Assembly: GCA_035463475.1 (NCBI GenBank)
Contig: DATHTE010000133.1
Coordinates: forward strand, 1-64,000
Direction: 5' to 3'
Origin: JACPDI01 sp035463475
Lineage (GTDB): Bacteria > Acidobacteriota > Vicinamibacteria > Vicinamibacterales > 2-12-FULL-66-21
DNA: 64,000 nt
Positions 18,727 to 27,220 of the stretch are shown here, one piece after another. The notes below the pieces were generated by a model. The model was not told the DNA's origin, searched no databases, and saw nothing but the letters and a program-made list of their open reading frames with translations. The position numbers were made by a program, and so were the translations under genes. How positions within the stretch are numbered: the first letter of the stretch is position 1; each line of letters begins with the position of its first letter.

Positions 18727-19074
18727 TCATCGCGCGAGCGATTCAAGGTGCGCGAGCATCAGGCGGCGGTGCGCGATCTGGGCGAGCGTCAGCTCGCGTG
18801 GGAAACGGGGACAGGCACCGTGTTCACTGTAAGGGGGACAGGCACCGTTTTCACTTGCACCTGAGAAAACGGTGGCTGTCCCCTGCATGACTGTCCCTGC
18901 AAGCTCACGCGCTCGGATCCGCTCCCGCTCGGAGCGGAAACAGCGAAAACAGAGCACGTGCTGGCGATCGGCGCGGACGTGGCCGCGATACTGGTACTTC
19001 GCCCGGCGCTGCTTGCACCGGGCGCAGAGGCGTTCGTTCGCGCGACTCCGTCGGCGGCGTTCGGCGGCAGACAT
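18727..19074 (-). CDS. small four-cysteine zinc-ribbon-like protein with an in-frame palindromic insert
   Basis: A 115-residue protein of unknown function. The N-terminal half is basic and has two Cys pairs, LCARCKQRR and LCFRCFRSE, about 20 residues apart, as in a treble-clef or zinc-ribbon fold that might bind nucleic acid. Residues about 64-91 (from GTATVFSGASENGACPPYSEHGACPRF) are encoded by the palindromic repeat at 18807-18883 and look inserted: the sequence on both sides (RIRARELAG and RELTLAQIAHRRLMLAHLESLAR) reads as one helical protein. The repeat keeps the frame open. ATG 19074 has an ideal AGGAGG at about -6, so the gene is probably translated. It is divergent from the 73-residue gene at 19326. 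Confidence 0.6.
   Translation of the reverse strand: MSAAERRRRSRANERLCARCKQRRAKYQYRGHVRADRQHVLCFRCFRSERERIRARELAGTVMQGTATVFSGASENGACPPYSEHGACPRFPRELTLAQIAHRRLMLAHLESLAR
18807..18883. repeat. triple copy of the GGGGACAGGCACCGTTTTC dispersed repeat
   Basis: Two direct copies (18807-18825 and 18834-18852) and one inverted copy (18865-18883). Copies two and three form a 19-bp arm hairpin with one mismatch and a 12-nt loop. It belongs to the same family as the hairpins at 8.28 and 52.45 kb, and lies wholly inside the reading frame of the 115-residue zinc-ribbon-like gene. Confidence 0.85.
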
Positions 19075-19159
19075 GGGTCCCTCCTCTTTCTGGCGGCCCC
19101 GAACCGTGCGTCGCGAGCCGCCCTTACCTGGCGCGAGGATCTCAGGTCGCCGTGACAGG

Positions 19160-19256
19160 GCCGGTCCTACGTCGTTTCTTCGCTGTCAGGCGTCAGGGAA
19201 GGGTTCCGGGGGTCAGGGGCCACGGTCAGGGGTTTGGGGTCAGGCTGCAGGGCTTC
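19160..19256. repeat. irregular GTCAGGGG-type simple repeats
   Basis: Between two divergent small genes, the words TCAGGCGTCAGG, GGTCAGGGGCC, GGTCAGGGG and GGGTCAGG recur at short irregular intervals. Similar runs occur near 50590 and 52855. No protein-coding signal accompanies them. Confidence 0.55.
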
Positions 19257-19325
19257 AGCTTCGCCGGAGGTAATCAACCGGCCGCCTTCGATCCCCTTTA
19301 CCTGCAGAAGGGGAGAGACGAACCC

Positions 19326-19547
19326 ATGGCGAGCAGGGCCGAGACCGTCAGCCACACCGAAGTCCTCGAGAGATGGCGACACATGGCCGCCGCCTTCAAC
19401 CGCGCCGGGATTCCGTGCGACATGCTCAGCTACCTCGCCATTGTCGAGGGGCTGTCTCTGATGGCGCAGGCCCCGGACGGCGGGTTTGCTCTCCCCGATA
19501 CCGCGCGGCCCGCGCGGGACGGCGGTCTGATGTACTGGGCGAACTAA
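19326..19547 (+). CDS. small protein of unknown function (73 aa)
   Basis: A 73-residue frame starting at ATG 19326 with GGGGAGAG about 10 nt upstream. It is predicted mostly helical (TEVLERWRHMAAAFNRAGI, then MLSYLAIVEGLSLMA) with an acidic-aromatic tail GGLMYWAN. No family recognised. Support comes from the ribosome binding site and the normal amino-acid make-up; its neighbourhood is repeat-rich, which lowers confidence. Confidence 0.4.
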   Translation: MASRAETVSHTEVLERWRHMAAAFNRAGIPCDMLSYLAIVEGLSLMAQAPDGGFALPDTARPARDGGLMYWAN

Positions 19548-20158
19548 GGTGCCCTCGGCGCCAGGGCGCTCAGGCTCTGGGCGCTAGGGCGCTTAGGCTC
19601 TGGGCGCTAGGGCGCTGGCGGCCTTCGCCCTCCGGGCTTCGGCGAGCCAAGGGACCTTGGGCACTGGGGCCTCGGGACCGGCGCTCGGGGCTATCGGCGC
19701 TGCTTCGGTGAGTGGCCAGGGACAGAAAGCTATGCCGGATGCGGGGGCTGAATGCCGAAGCGGTGGCATTCGGCCCTCGCATTTCACGTTGCACACCTGT
19801 GTCGTCGCGCCTGGCCGTCGGGCTCACGGACCTGACGTTGAGCCGCTGAGGCGCCGGTCGGAGGCCGGAAGGTGAGGCCAAGCGAGCGACGCTTCGCTCG
19901 GTCATGCGCGGCGGGCCTTGGCCTTCGCCTTACGGCCGCGCTCTCGTCCGCGCAGCCGTACGCGGCGCGCGACCGGCGCAGCCACTCGCCGGCTTGACCA
20001 TCGCCGGTCTGTGGCACATACCGAATCCGGTCCAGTCGTTGCAGGTTTTGCGCGACTTCGAGTGGGTCGCGTGCTGAAGTGCCTGCACACGGGGCGACCC
20101 GCCCCGAGCGAATCCCGCGGGAATCCTGCTGGCACCTCCCTCGCTAGACGACGGTAGA
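19548..20158. other. gene-free stretch with a 22-bp tandem repeat
   Basis: About 610 bases with no frame I trust on either strand. The first 70 bases hold a 22-bp unit (GGGCGCTTAGGCTCTGGGCG plus CTA) repeated about two and a half times at 19566-19615. The rest is GC-rich, with short CG-biased frames that look like noise. I found no tRNA-like clover leaf or strong terminator. Confidence 0.5.
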
Positions 20159-20725
20159 ATGGCGCCCGTGAGCCGGGTGGTGAGACCGCGGGTGGGTTAC
20201 ACCGATCTTCAGCATCAGCCGGAGGACGGGCGCCGTTACGAAATCTACGACGGCGAGGTACTCGTGGTCCCGTCTCCCCTGCCGCTGCACCAGGTGGTCG
20301 CTGACAACCTGGCACGGGTCCTCCACGCGTACGCAGAAGAGCACGGCGGGATCGCGATCACCGCGCCGTTGGACATCGTGTTTTCGGAGTACAACGTACT
20401 GCAGCCCGATGTCGTGTTCTTCAGCGCGGCGCGGCGACATCTCGTGAAGCTGCTCGAACCGATTCGCGAGCGCCCGGACCTGGTGGTCGAGGTACTGTCA
20501 CCCTCGACGGAGACGACCGATCGCGGAAGGAAGCTGCAGACGTTTGCGCGGTTCGGAGTGCCTGAGTACTGGATCATCGATCCCACTGCCCGATCGATCG
20601 AGGTCCTGCACTTCGAGACTGACGCCTACGTGCTCCGCTCGCGCGCCACCGCCGGCGGGAAGGCGGAGTCGGCCACGCTGCCGCACCTCGAGGTCGCCGT
20701 CGCGGCAACGATTCCTGACGCCTGA
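20159..20725 (+). CDS. Uma2 family (DUF820) PD-(D/E)xK nuclease-like protein
   Basis: A 188-residue protein with the Uma2 signature order: RRYEIYDGEVLVVPSPLPLHQ near the N-terminus, the catalytic-site Asp in LQPDVVFF (about residue 82), Glu in LVVEVLSPST (about 109-115), Lys in GRKLQTFARFGVPEYWIIDP. These are small restriction-endonuclease-like domains abundant in Cyanobacteria and Acidobacteria, often as orphan genes with unknown targets. Length matches the family. The ATG has no clear ribosome binding site. No toxin, antitoxin or transposase neighbour is seen. Confidence 0.8.
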   Translation: MAPVSRVVRPRVGYTDLQHQPEDGRRYEIYDGEVLVVPSPLPLHQVVADNLARVLHAYAEEHGGIAITAPLDIVFSEYNVLQPDVVFFSAARRHLVKLLEPIRERPDLVVEVLSPSTETTDRGRKLQTFARFGVPEYWIIDPTARSIEVLHFETDAYVLRSRATAGGKAESATLPHLEVAVAATIPDA

Positions 20726-20831
20726 CCAGGGTCAGGGTTTCTCCGACGCCTGCACCTTCCTCTTGCCCGCTCTAGTCCGCCAGGACGCTCAGGCCACGGC
20801 CCAAGTACACCGCCGTGGGCGTTTGATCGTC

Positions 20832-21203
20832 TCAGCCAAGGTTGCCGTGCGCGACCGTCCACTTCTCGATCTTGCGCGGCTCGAGGACCGGCTTGCCGAG
20901 CGCTGGCGTCGACATGCAGTAGGTGCCCTGGTGCGTCCCCACCCAAATCAGGTTGCGATCCCACTCGACGAACACGGTCTCGGCACCGTCGCGGAAGTAC
21001 TCGTCCCAGTTGTCGAGAGACGATGAGCGCTGCGGCACGAACCAGGCGGTTTCCTTCGGCTGCGTGGGATCGGAGAGCCACGGCTGGATGTTGTGCGTGC
21101 CGAACCGTCCGCGCGCGAAGCAGAAGTCAGTATACGGCGCCTCCTTCGGCGCCACCGGGCGCGGGAACAACCCGACGACGCGCGGGTTGCGCGGGTTCGG
21201 CAT
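20832..21203 (-). pseudogene. 3' fragment of an LVIVD-type beta-propeller gene
   Basis: From about 21203 down to the stop at 20832 the frame reads as the end of a propeller protein: NPRVVGLFPRPVAPKEAPYT, then RGRFGTHNIQPWL, ETAWFVPQ, a blade ending in ETVFVEWDRNLIWVGTHQG and the tail KWTVAHGNLG. LVIVD-repeat surface proteins have this HNI...AWFVP ending but are several times longer. The frame above 21203 shows no such pattern and runs into the fossil kinase region, so the 5' part is lost. A free-standing 123-residue product from ATG 21203 is possible but unlikely to fold as a propeller. Confidence 0.55.
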
Positions 21204-21280
21204 TCGGCATTGCCTCACAAGTCTCCTTTCTTGTACGCTCAATTGCGAGTTCCGTTCCCAGTCCCTTCGAGCACAAGCCG

Positions 21281-21766
21281 ATGCAGAACGAGAGCGACGG
21301 CGACCGGATTTGGACCAGCAGTGCCGGCCCGGGCCGAGGTGCGACACCCCCCGTCACGCGTGAGACCGAGACCATGGTCGAGACGTCGAGACCGCGTCGC
21401 GTGCTGATCGTGGAAGACGACGCCGACAGCCGGCAGATGCTCTCCCTGTTTCTGTCCCAGCACGGCTACGAGGTTGACGTCGCCTCGTCGCTCACCGAGG
21501 GCCTGAACAAGCTCGAACGCCCGTGGGACGTCGTCCTGAGCGACCTCGGCCTTCCCGACGGCAGCGGCCTGGAGATAGGCCGGAAGGCCGCTCGCCTGCC
21601 GCGGCCGCCTGAAAAGCTGATTGCATTCACCGGATACGGCACGAGCGACGACATCCAGGCAACGCGAGACGCGGGGTTCCAGGATCACGTCGTCAAACCG
21701 ATCGATCCCAACAAACTGCTCCAAATCCTCGGCGGCACCTTGACCGTACCTACCCCAAGCCGCTGA
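21281..21766 (+). CDS. receiver-only response regulator carrying a fossil histidine-kinase tail
   Basis: The receiver domain (about 130 residues from 21374) is complete: VLIVEDDADSRQ with the acidic pair, phospho-acceptor Asp in VVLSDLGLPDGSGLE, and Lys in DHVVKPIDPNK. It is about three quarters identical by eye to the receiver of the hybrid kinase at 27201. Upstream, in the same frame, PFEHKPMQNES and RIWTSSAGPGRGAT (21258-21340) match PFEHRPVQPES and QIWASSEGPGRGST of that kinase's ATPase domain, with the intervening GLGLGLSICKG lid deleted. So this gene is the 3' remnant of a duplicated hybrid kinase. ATG 21281 and ATG 21374 are both possible starts; neither has a ribosome binding site. 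There is no output domain. Confidence 0.75.
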   Translation: MQNESDGDRIWTSSAGPGRGATPPVTRETETMVETSRPRRVLIVEDDADSRQMLSLFLSQHGYEVDVASSLTEGLNKLERPWDVVLSDLGLPDGSGLEIGRKAARLPRPPEKLIAFTGYGTSDDIQATRDAGFQDHVVKPIDPNKLLQILGGTLTVPTPSR

Positions 21767-21799
21767 CGCGTGGTGCACGCCGATGTCCGCGAGGTCCAC

Positions 21800-24025
21800 A
21801 TGAAACGCGCTGAACGAGTCCTCACTTTCTTGATCTGCGCATCCGCATTCGCGGCCGGCCTGGCCGCGCAACAGGCGGCGCCCCCGCAGCGGTCGCTGCA
21901 CTACCCCGACACGCGCCAGGGGGACGTGGTGACCGATTACCACGGCACGAAAGTCCCCGACCCGTACCGATGGATGGAAGACCTGAACTCGAAGGAGGTG
22001 GCGGACTGGGTGGCGGCCCAGAACAAGGTGACGTTCGGGTACCTCGAGTCGCTGCCGGTCCGCAAGCACCTCCGCGACCGCATCGAACAGCTCTGGAACT
22101 ACCCCAAGACCACGCTCCCGGTGCTCGAGGCCGGCCGGCTGTTCTACCGGAAGAACAGCGGCCTCCAGAAACAATCGCCGATCTACGTGCGCGCGAGCCT
22201 GACCTCGGAACCGACCCTGCTCATCGATCCGAACCAGGACAACGCCTTCTGGAAGAACGGCGATGTGGCGCTCGCGGCATTCGCGCCGTCGCCGGACGGC
22301 AAGTACGTCGCCTATACGACGTCGGAAGGTGGCGCGGACTGGCAGACGGTCCACGTGCTCGACGTCGCGACAAAGCAAGACCTCGGCGACCAGGTGAACT
22401 GGATGCGCTTCTCAGGGCTTTCCTGGACAAAAGACGGGAAGGGGTTCTTCTACTCGCGTTATCCCGAACCGCCGCAGGGGAAGGCGCTGGCCGCGGCGCT
22501 TTCGGGGCAGGCCGTCTACTACCACCGCGTCGGCACGCCGCAGGCGCAGGACGTCCTGATCTACGAGCGGAAGGACCTGCCGTCGTGGTTCGTCAACGGC
22601 GGCGTGACGGAAGACGGGCGCTACCTGCTCATCGCGCTCGCGCAGGGATCCGACAACAAGAACCGTCTGTATTTCGCCGACCTCGGCGATCCGATGCAGC
22701 CGAACGTGAAGGCCGCGGTCACGCCTCTCGTCGAAGCCGACGACGCGGAGTACGCGCCGTTCGGCAACCAGGGACCGGTCCTGTTCCTGCGCAGCGATAA
22801 AGATGCGCCGAACCGCAAGGTGATCGCGCTCGACGTGCGCAACCCGCAGCCCGCCAACTGGAAGACGATCGTCCCCGAGCAGAAACAGGCGATCGAGAGC
22901 GTCTCGTTCATCGGCGGGCGCATCGTCGCCGAGTACCTCGTGGACGTGCAGAGCCGGCTGTCGATGTTCGCGGGGGACGGGAAGCCGTTGGGCGACCTGA
23001 AGCTCCCCGGCACCGGGACCGTGGCCGGCGTGCGCGGCCGTGAAGACGCGCCGACGATCTTCTACAGCTTCACCTCGCCGCTCTACCCGACGACGGTGTT
23101 CGCGTACGACCCGAAGACAAGTGGGAGCACGCCATTCGAAGCCGCGAAGCCGCCGATCGACGTGAGCCAGTACGAAACGCGGCAGTTCTTTGCCACCTCG
23201 AAAGACGGAACGCGCGTCCCGTTCTTCCTGACGACGAGAAAGGGGCTTCCGCGGAACGGGCAGAACCCGACGATGCTGTACGGTTACGGCGGGTTCTCGG
23301 TCACCACGTCGCCGACGTATCGACCGGAGGTTCCGGCGTGGCTCGAGCTGGGGGGCATCTGGGTGACCGCCAACATGCGCGGTGGTTCGGAGTACGGAGA
23401 AGCCTGGCACAAGGCGGGGATGCTCGAGAAGAAGCAGAACGTGTTCGACGACTTCATCGCGGTGGCGGAACATCTGGTGCGGGAGAAGTACACGTCTCCT
23501 TCGAAGCTGGCGATCATGGGGGGCTCGAACGGCGGGCTGCTGGTTGGCGCGGTGATGGAGCAGCGCCCGGATCTGTTCGCCGTGGCGCTGCCCGCCGTCG
23601 GCGTGATGGACATGCTCCGCTACGACCACTTCACCGGCGGGAAGGCGTGGGCCACGGAGTACGGCTCATCGTCGAGTCCCGAGCAGTTCAAGTTCCTCAT
23701 CAAGTACTCGCCGTTACATAACATCAAGCCGGGGACCTGCTACCCGGCGACGTTCGTCACGACGGCGGACCATGACGACCGCGTGGTGCCGAGCCATTCG
23801 TTCAAGTTCACGGCGGCGCTGCAGAAGGCGCAGGGGTGCAGCAACCCGGTCCTGATTCGCGTGGAAACCGCGGGCTCGCACGGCTACCGGCCGACGAACA
23901 AGCGGATCGAGGAACTCGCCGACCAGTGGGCGTTCACGGCGGCGCAGATGGGGCTGACGGTCCCCGCGCTTGTCACCGTCGCCCGTCTTTCGTACGCTGA
24001 GGCGCGGCACTTCGCTGTCACGTGA
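21800..24025 (+). CDS. prolyl oligopeptidase family serine peptidase (S9A), exported
   Basis: A 741-residue post-proline peptidase. Signal peptide MKRAERVLTFLICASAFAAG; N-terminal segment YPDTRQGDVVTDYHGTKVPD and PYRWMEDL typical of S9A; a seven-bladed propeller domain; and a C-terminal alpha/beta-hydrolase domain with Ser576 in GGSNGGLL, Asp in TADHDDRVVPSH (about 657-660) and His694 in AGSHGYRPTNK. The GGSEYGEAWHKAGM block also matches. It probably cleaves proline-containing oligopeptides in the periplasm, alongside the M16 protease elsewhere in the window. Start at ATG 21800 rather than GTG 21770 because GAGG is 5 nt before it and the signal peptide follows at once. The C-terminus extends about 30 residues past the usual end. 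Confidence 0.93.
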   Translation: MKRAERVLTFLICASAFAAGLAAQQAAPPQRSLHYPDTRQGDVVTDYHGTKVPDPYRWMEDLNSKEVADWVAAQNKVTFGYLESLPVRKHLRDRIEQLWNYPKTTLPVLEAGRLFYRKNSGLQKQSPIYVRASLTSEPTLLIDPNQDNAFWKNGDVALAAFAPSPDGKYVAYTTSEGGADWQTVHVLDVATKQDLGDQVNWMRFSGLSWTKDGKGFFYSRYPEPPQGKALAAALSGQAVYYHRVGTPQAQDVLIYERKDLPSWFVNGGVTEDGRYLLIALAQGSDNKNRLYFADLGDPMQPNVKAAVTPLVEADDAEYAPFGNQGPVLFLRSDKDAPNRKVIALDVRNPQPANWKTIVPEQKQAIESVSFIGGRIVAEYLVDVQSRLSMFAGDGKPLGDLKLPGTGTVAGVRGREDAPTIFYSFTSPLYPTTVFAYDPKTSGSTPFEAAKPPIDVSQYETRQFFATSKDGTRVPFFLTTRKGLPRNGQNPTMLYGYGGFSVTTSPTYRPEVPAWLELGGIWVTANMRGGSEYGEAWHKAGMLEKKQNVFDDFIAVAEHLVREKYTSPSKLAIMGGSNGGLLVGAVMEQRPDLFAVALPAVGVMDMLRYDHFTGGKAWATEYGSSSSPEQFKFLIKYSPLHNIKPGTCYPATFVTTADHDDRVVPSHSFKFTAALQKAQGCSNPVLIRVETAGSHGYRPTNKRIEELADQWAFTAAQMGLTVPALVTVARLSYAEARHFAVT

Positions 24026-24181
24026 GAGCTGTCGCGCTCGATCGTCCGCGTCGTCCGGCGCGTCCTCGTAGGCGATCCGATCGGCGAACGCCCATCCGTC
24101 CCGTCCGAGAGGTGAGAGAATCGAAGACGGTGGCCTGGATGAGGCGTCAACAGCGGCGCCAGACGGCCTGGTTGATTGTCG

Positions 24182-27100
24182 ATGGCGAAGAAACGCAGCC
24201 GTTCCAAAATCACGCGGCCTGAGAGACGAGCGCTGGACAAGCCAGCGGCTCCAGAGCGCCAGCTACAGACGCCCGCGGTCTCGAGGTCGGTGGAACCGGC
24301 CCCTCCGGCGGACTCAGGAGCCGCGGCCGTGACGGCTCCCCCGACCGTCGTCGCGGTCGGGGCATCGGCCGGCGGGCTCGACGCCTTTTCGCAGATCCTC
24401 GACCGGCTCGCGCCGTCGCCCGGTGTCGCGTTCGTCTTCGTCCAGCACCTGTCGCCGCAGTACGAGAGCGCCCTGGCGACGTTGTTGTCCGCCAGGACCC
24501 CTCTGCCGGTTGTCCAGGCGACGGACAGGATGCAGATCGAGGCGAACCACGTGTACGTGATGCCCCCCAACGTGCACATGGAAATCGCGGACGGGCGTCT
24601 CAGGTTGCTGCCCAGACCGCACGATCGAACGCAGTTCACCCCGATTGACTTCTTCTTCGAATCGCTCGCCCGCTGGGCGCAGGAGCGGGCGATCGGGGTG
24701 ATCCTGTCGGGCACCGCGTCGGACGGCGCCGTCGGCGTTCGCGAGATCAAAGCGGTGGGCGGAATCACCATCGCCCAGAGGCCGGAGTCCGCAAGGTATG
24801 ACGGCATGCCACGAGCGGCAATCGCGACCGGCATGGTCGACCTGGTGCTCTCACCTAACGAGATCGCCGAGCACATCGGTCACATTCATCAGCATCCGTA
24901 CCTGGTTCGAAGACCAAGCGCGGAACCTGGCGAGGAGCTCGGGCCGACCGAGGAGCAGTTGGGGGAGTTCTTCGCGTTGCTGCGGCGTACCTGCGGCATC
25001 GATTTCAGGCATTACAAACCGCCGACGGTGCGACGACGGCTGCTGCGTCGCATGGCCCTCCATCGCCTGACCGACGTCAGCGCCTACCTCCGCTACATGC
25101 GCGAGCAACCGGGCGAAATCACGTCTCTCTGCCAGGACCTTCTGATTCACGTCACCCGATTCTTCCGGGACCCGGAAGCGTTCAAGGCGCTGGAGGCCCA
25201 CGTCCTTCCCGAAATCGCCCTGGCGCGGACGGAGGTACCGATCCGGATCTGGGTTCCCGGCTGCGCCACGGGGGAAGAAGCGTACAGCGTCGCGATCGTG
25301 CTCATGGAGATGCTGGGCGATCGGGCGGCCGGACGGAGGATCCAGATCTTCGCCACGGACGTCAGCGAAGCGGCGATCGAGCGTGCGCGCGCCGGGACCT
25401 ACACGCCGGAGATCTCGGCCGACGTGTCGCCGGAACGGCTGAAGCGGTTTTTCACGAAGTCCGACGGGGGCTATCGGGTCTCCAAGATCCTGCGCGACGT
25501 GTGCGTGTTCGCGCGGCACGATCTCGCTCAAGACCCCCCGTTCTCGCGCATCGATCTCATCGTGTGCCGGAACGTGCTGATCTACCTCGACTCGGCGCTG
25601 CAGAAGCGCCTGATCACGGTCTTTCACTACGCGCTCAAGACACGAGGGTTCCTGATGCTCGGATCCGCTGAAACCACGGGCACCCAGGCCTCCTTTGCCG
25701 TCGTCGACAAGAAATGGCGGATCTATCGGAAGGCGCCCGTCGAGGCGGTCGTCACCCTCGCCATGCCGGCGGAACGGCTGCCCGAGCTTCGCCCGGACAG
25801 GCCGGCGACGCACGCCGTGCCGCATCCGGAGGGTCAGTCGGTTCAGGAGGAAGCGAACCGCGTCCTCCTCGAGAAGTACGGCCCGCCCGGCGTGGTGGTC
25901 GACACGAATCTCGAGATCGTTCACTTTCGCGGCCATACCGGCGCGTATCTCGAGGCGCCATCCGGCGAGCCGAGCCTGAACGTGCTGAAGATGGCGCGGG
26001 GAGGACTGCTCCACACGCTGCGATCGGCGCTGAATACCGTGCGCCGGAAGCGACGCCCGTTTCGCAAGGAAGGGGTGCTCGTTCAGCGCAATGGCGAACG
26101 GCGGCCCGTCACCCTCGAGGTCCTGCCGTTCACCACGTCGCGTGGCGAGTACTTCCTCATTCTCTTCGAGACGCCGTCGGCCCGCACGAAGCCGACCAGG
26201 GGCAGACCCGCGGCCGGCGCGACTGCGAAGAAGCGGGATGCCGCCACGGATGCGCAAGTCGCGGACCTCCGCCGCGAGCTGGCCGCCAACCGCGAGTACC
26301 TGCAGTCCATCATCCCGGAGCTCGAGACCGCCAACGAGGAGCTGCAGGCGGCCAACGAAGAGATCCTGTCCAGTAACGAAGAACTGCAGAGCACGAACGA
26401 AGAGCTGGATACCGCTAAGGAGGAGCTGCAGAGCACGAATGAAGAGCTCAATACGCTGAACGAAGAGTTACACTCCCGCAACGAGGAACTGGCGCGAGTG
26501 AACAGCGACCTCTTCAACGTTCTCCGCAGCGCTGACTTGCCGATCGTCATCATCGGCGACGACCTGGCCATTCGACGGTTCACGCCCGCGGCCGAGCGGC
26601 TCTTCAACCTCATTCCGGGGGACGTGGGGCGTCCGATCCGTCAGATCAACCCGAACGTCGTCTCTGAGAACCTCGACGACCTCGTCCGTGCCACTATTGG
26701 CGGTGCCGAATCGCAGGAGCGCGAAGTCCAGGACCGCGAAGGACGCTGGTACTCGCTCGGCATCCGCCCATACAGGAGCGACGACAAACGGCTCGACGGC
26801 GTCGTGCTGACCGCGATCGACATCGATGCCGCAAAGCGCTACCAGCGGCAGGTCGAGCGATCCCGCGATTACTTCATGGCGGTCATCGAGACCGTCAGCC
26901 AGCCGCTGCTGGTCCTCGACTCGCACCTGCGAGTACAGACGGCGAACAAGAGCTTCTGTGAGCGGTTCCAGACCGACGTCCAGGAGACGCAAGGCAAGTC
27001 GATCAACGACCTCGCGGGCGGACGGCTGGACACCGCCGAGTTGCATGCGACACTCGCCGCCACGGTTGCTGACGAGGCGCCGCATCGCGTACGAATCGCG

Positions 27101-27220
27101 AAGGTCATGGCTCAAACGGATGCGAGCGTGGTGATCACGGCGCGAGGCTTCGATCTCGGCGACGGAGAACATTGGATTCTCGTGGCCATGGACATCGCCG
27201 ATGCGCAGCAAAGGGCCTAA
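24182..27220 (+). CDS. CheB-CheR fusion with coiled coil and PAS domains
   Basis: A 1012-residue signalling protein. A basic N-terminus is followed by a CheB methylesterase domain (Ser62 in VGASAGGLDA, His89 in VQHLSP, Asp181 in SGTASDGAVG), then a CheR methyltransferase (helical N-domain FALLRRTCGIDFRHYKPPTV; SAM motif VPGCATGEEAYS; RIDLIVCRNVLIYLD). Next is a long coiled coil of repeated EELQSTNEEL units (about 700-760), then a PAS10-type domain (DLPIVIIGDDLAIRRFTPAA) and a further PAS (PLLVLDSHLRVQTANKSF). Such CheB/R-PAS proteins work with sensor kinases outside flagellar chemotaxis; no MCP, CheA or CheW is in the window. Its 3' end overlaps the hybrid kinase gene by 20 nt, so the two act together. 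Confidence 0.92.
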   Translation: MAKKRSRSKITRPERRALDKPAAPERQLQTPAVSRSVEPAPPADSGAAAVTAPPTVVAVGASAGGLDAFSQILDRLAPSPGVAFVFVQHLSPQYESALATLLSARTPLPVVQATDRMQIEANHVYVMPPNVHMEIADGRLRLLPRPHDRTQFTPIDFFFESLARWAQERAIGVILSGTASDGAVGVREIKAVGGITIAQRPESARYDGMPRAAIATGMVDLVLSPNEIAEHIGHIHQHPYLVRRPSAEPGEELGPTEEQLGEFFALLRRTCGIDFRHYKPPTVRRRLLRRMALHRLTDVSAYLRYMREQPGEITSLCQDLLIHVTRFFRDPEAFKALEAHVLPEIALARTEVPIRIWVPGCATGEEAYSVAIVLMEMLGDRAAGRRIQIFATDVSEAAIERARAGTYTPEISADVSPERLKRFFTKSDGGYRVSKILRDVCVFARHDLAQDPPFSRIDLIVCRNVLIYLDSALQKRLITVFHYALKTRGFLMLGSAETTGTQASFAVVDKKWRIYRKAPVEAVVTLAMPAERLPELRPDRPATHAVPHPEGQSVQEEANRVLLEKYGPPGVVVDTNLEIVHFRGHTGAYLEAPSGEPSLNVLKMARGGLLHTLRSALNTVRRKRRPFRKEGVLVQRNGERRPVTLEVLPFTTSRGEYFLILFETPSARTKPTRGRPAAGATAKKRDAATDAQVADLRRELAANREYLQSIIPELETANEELQAANEEILSSNEELQSTNEELDTAKEELQSTNEELNTLNEELHSRNEELARVNSDLFNVLRSADLPIVIIGDDLAIRRFTPAAERLFNLIPGDVGRPIRQINPNVVSENLDDLVRATIGGAESQEREVQDREGRWYSLGIRPYRSDDKRLDGVVLTAIDIDAAKRYQRQVERSRDYFMAVIETVSQPLLVLDSHLRVQTANKSFCERFQTDVQETQGKSINDLAGGRLDTAELHATLAATVADEAPHRVRIAKVMAQTDASVVITARGFDLGDGEHWILVAMDIADAQQRA

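Noticed and set aside
19902..20315. 137-codon minus-strand frame in the gene-poor stretch
   Set aside because: Arg/Ala/Pro-rich, no ribosome binding site, and it overlaps the start of the Uma2 gene on the other strand.
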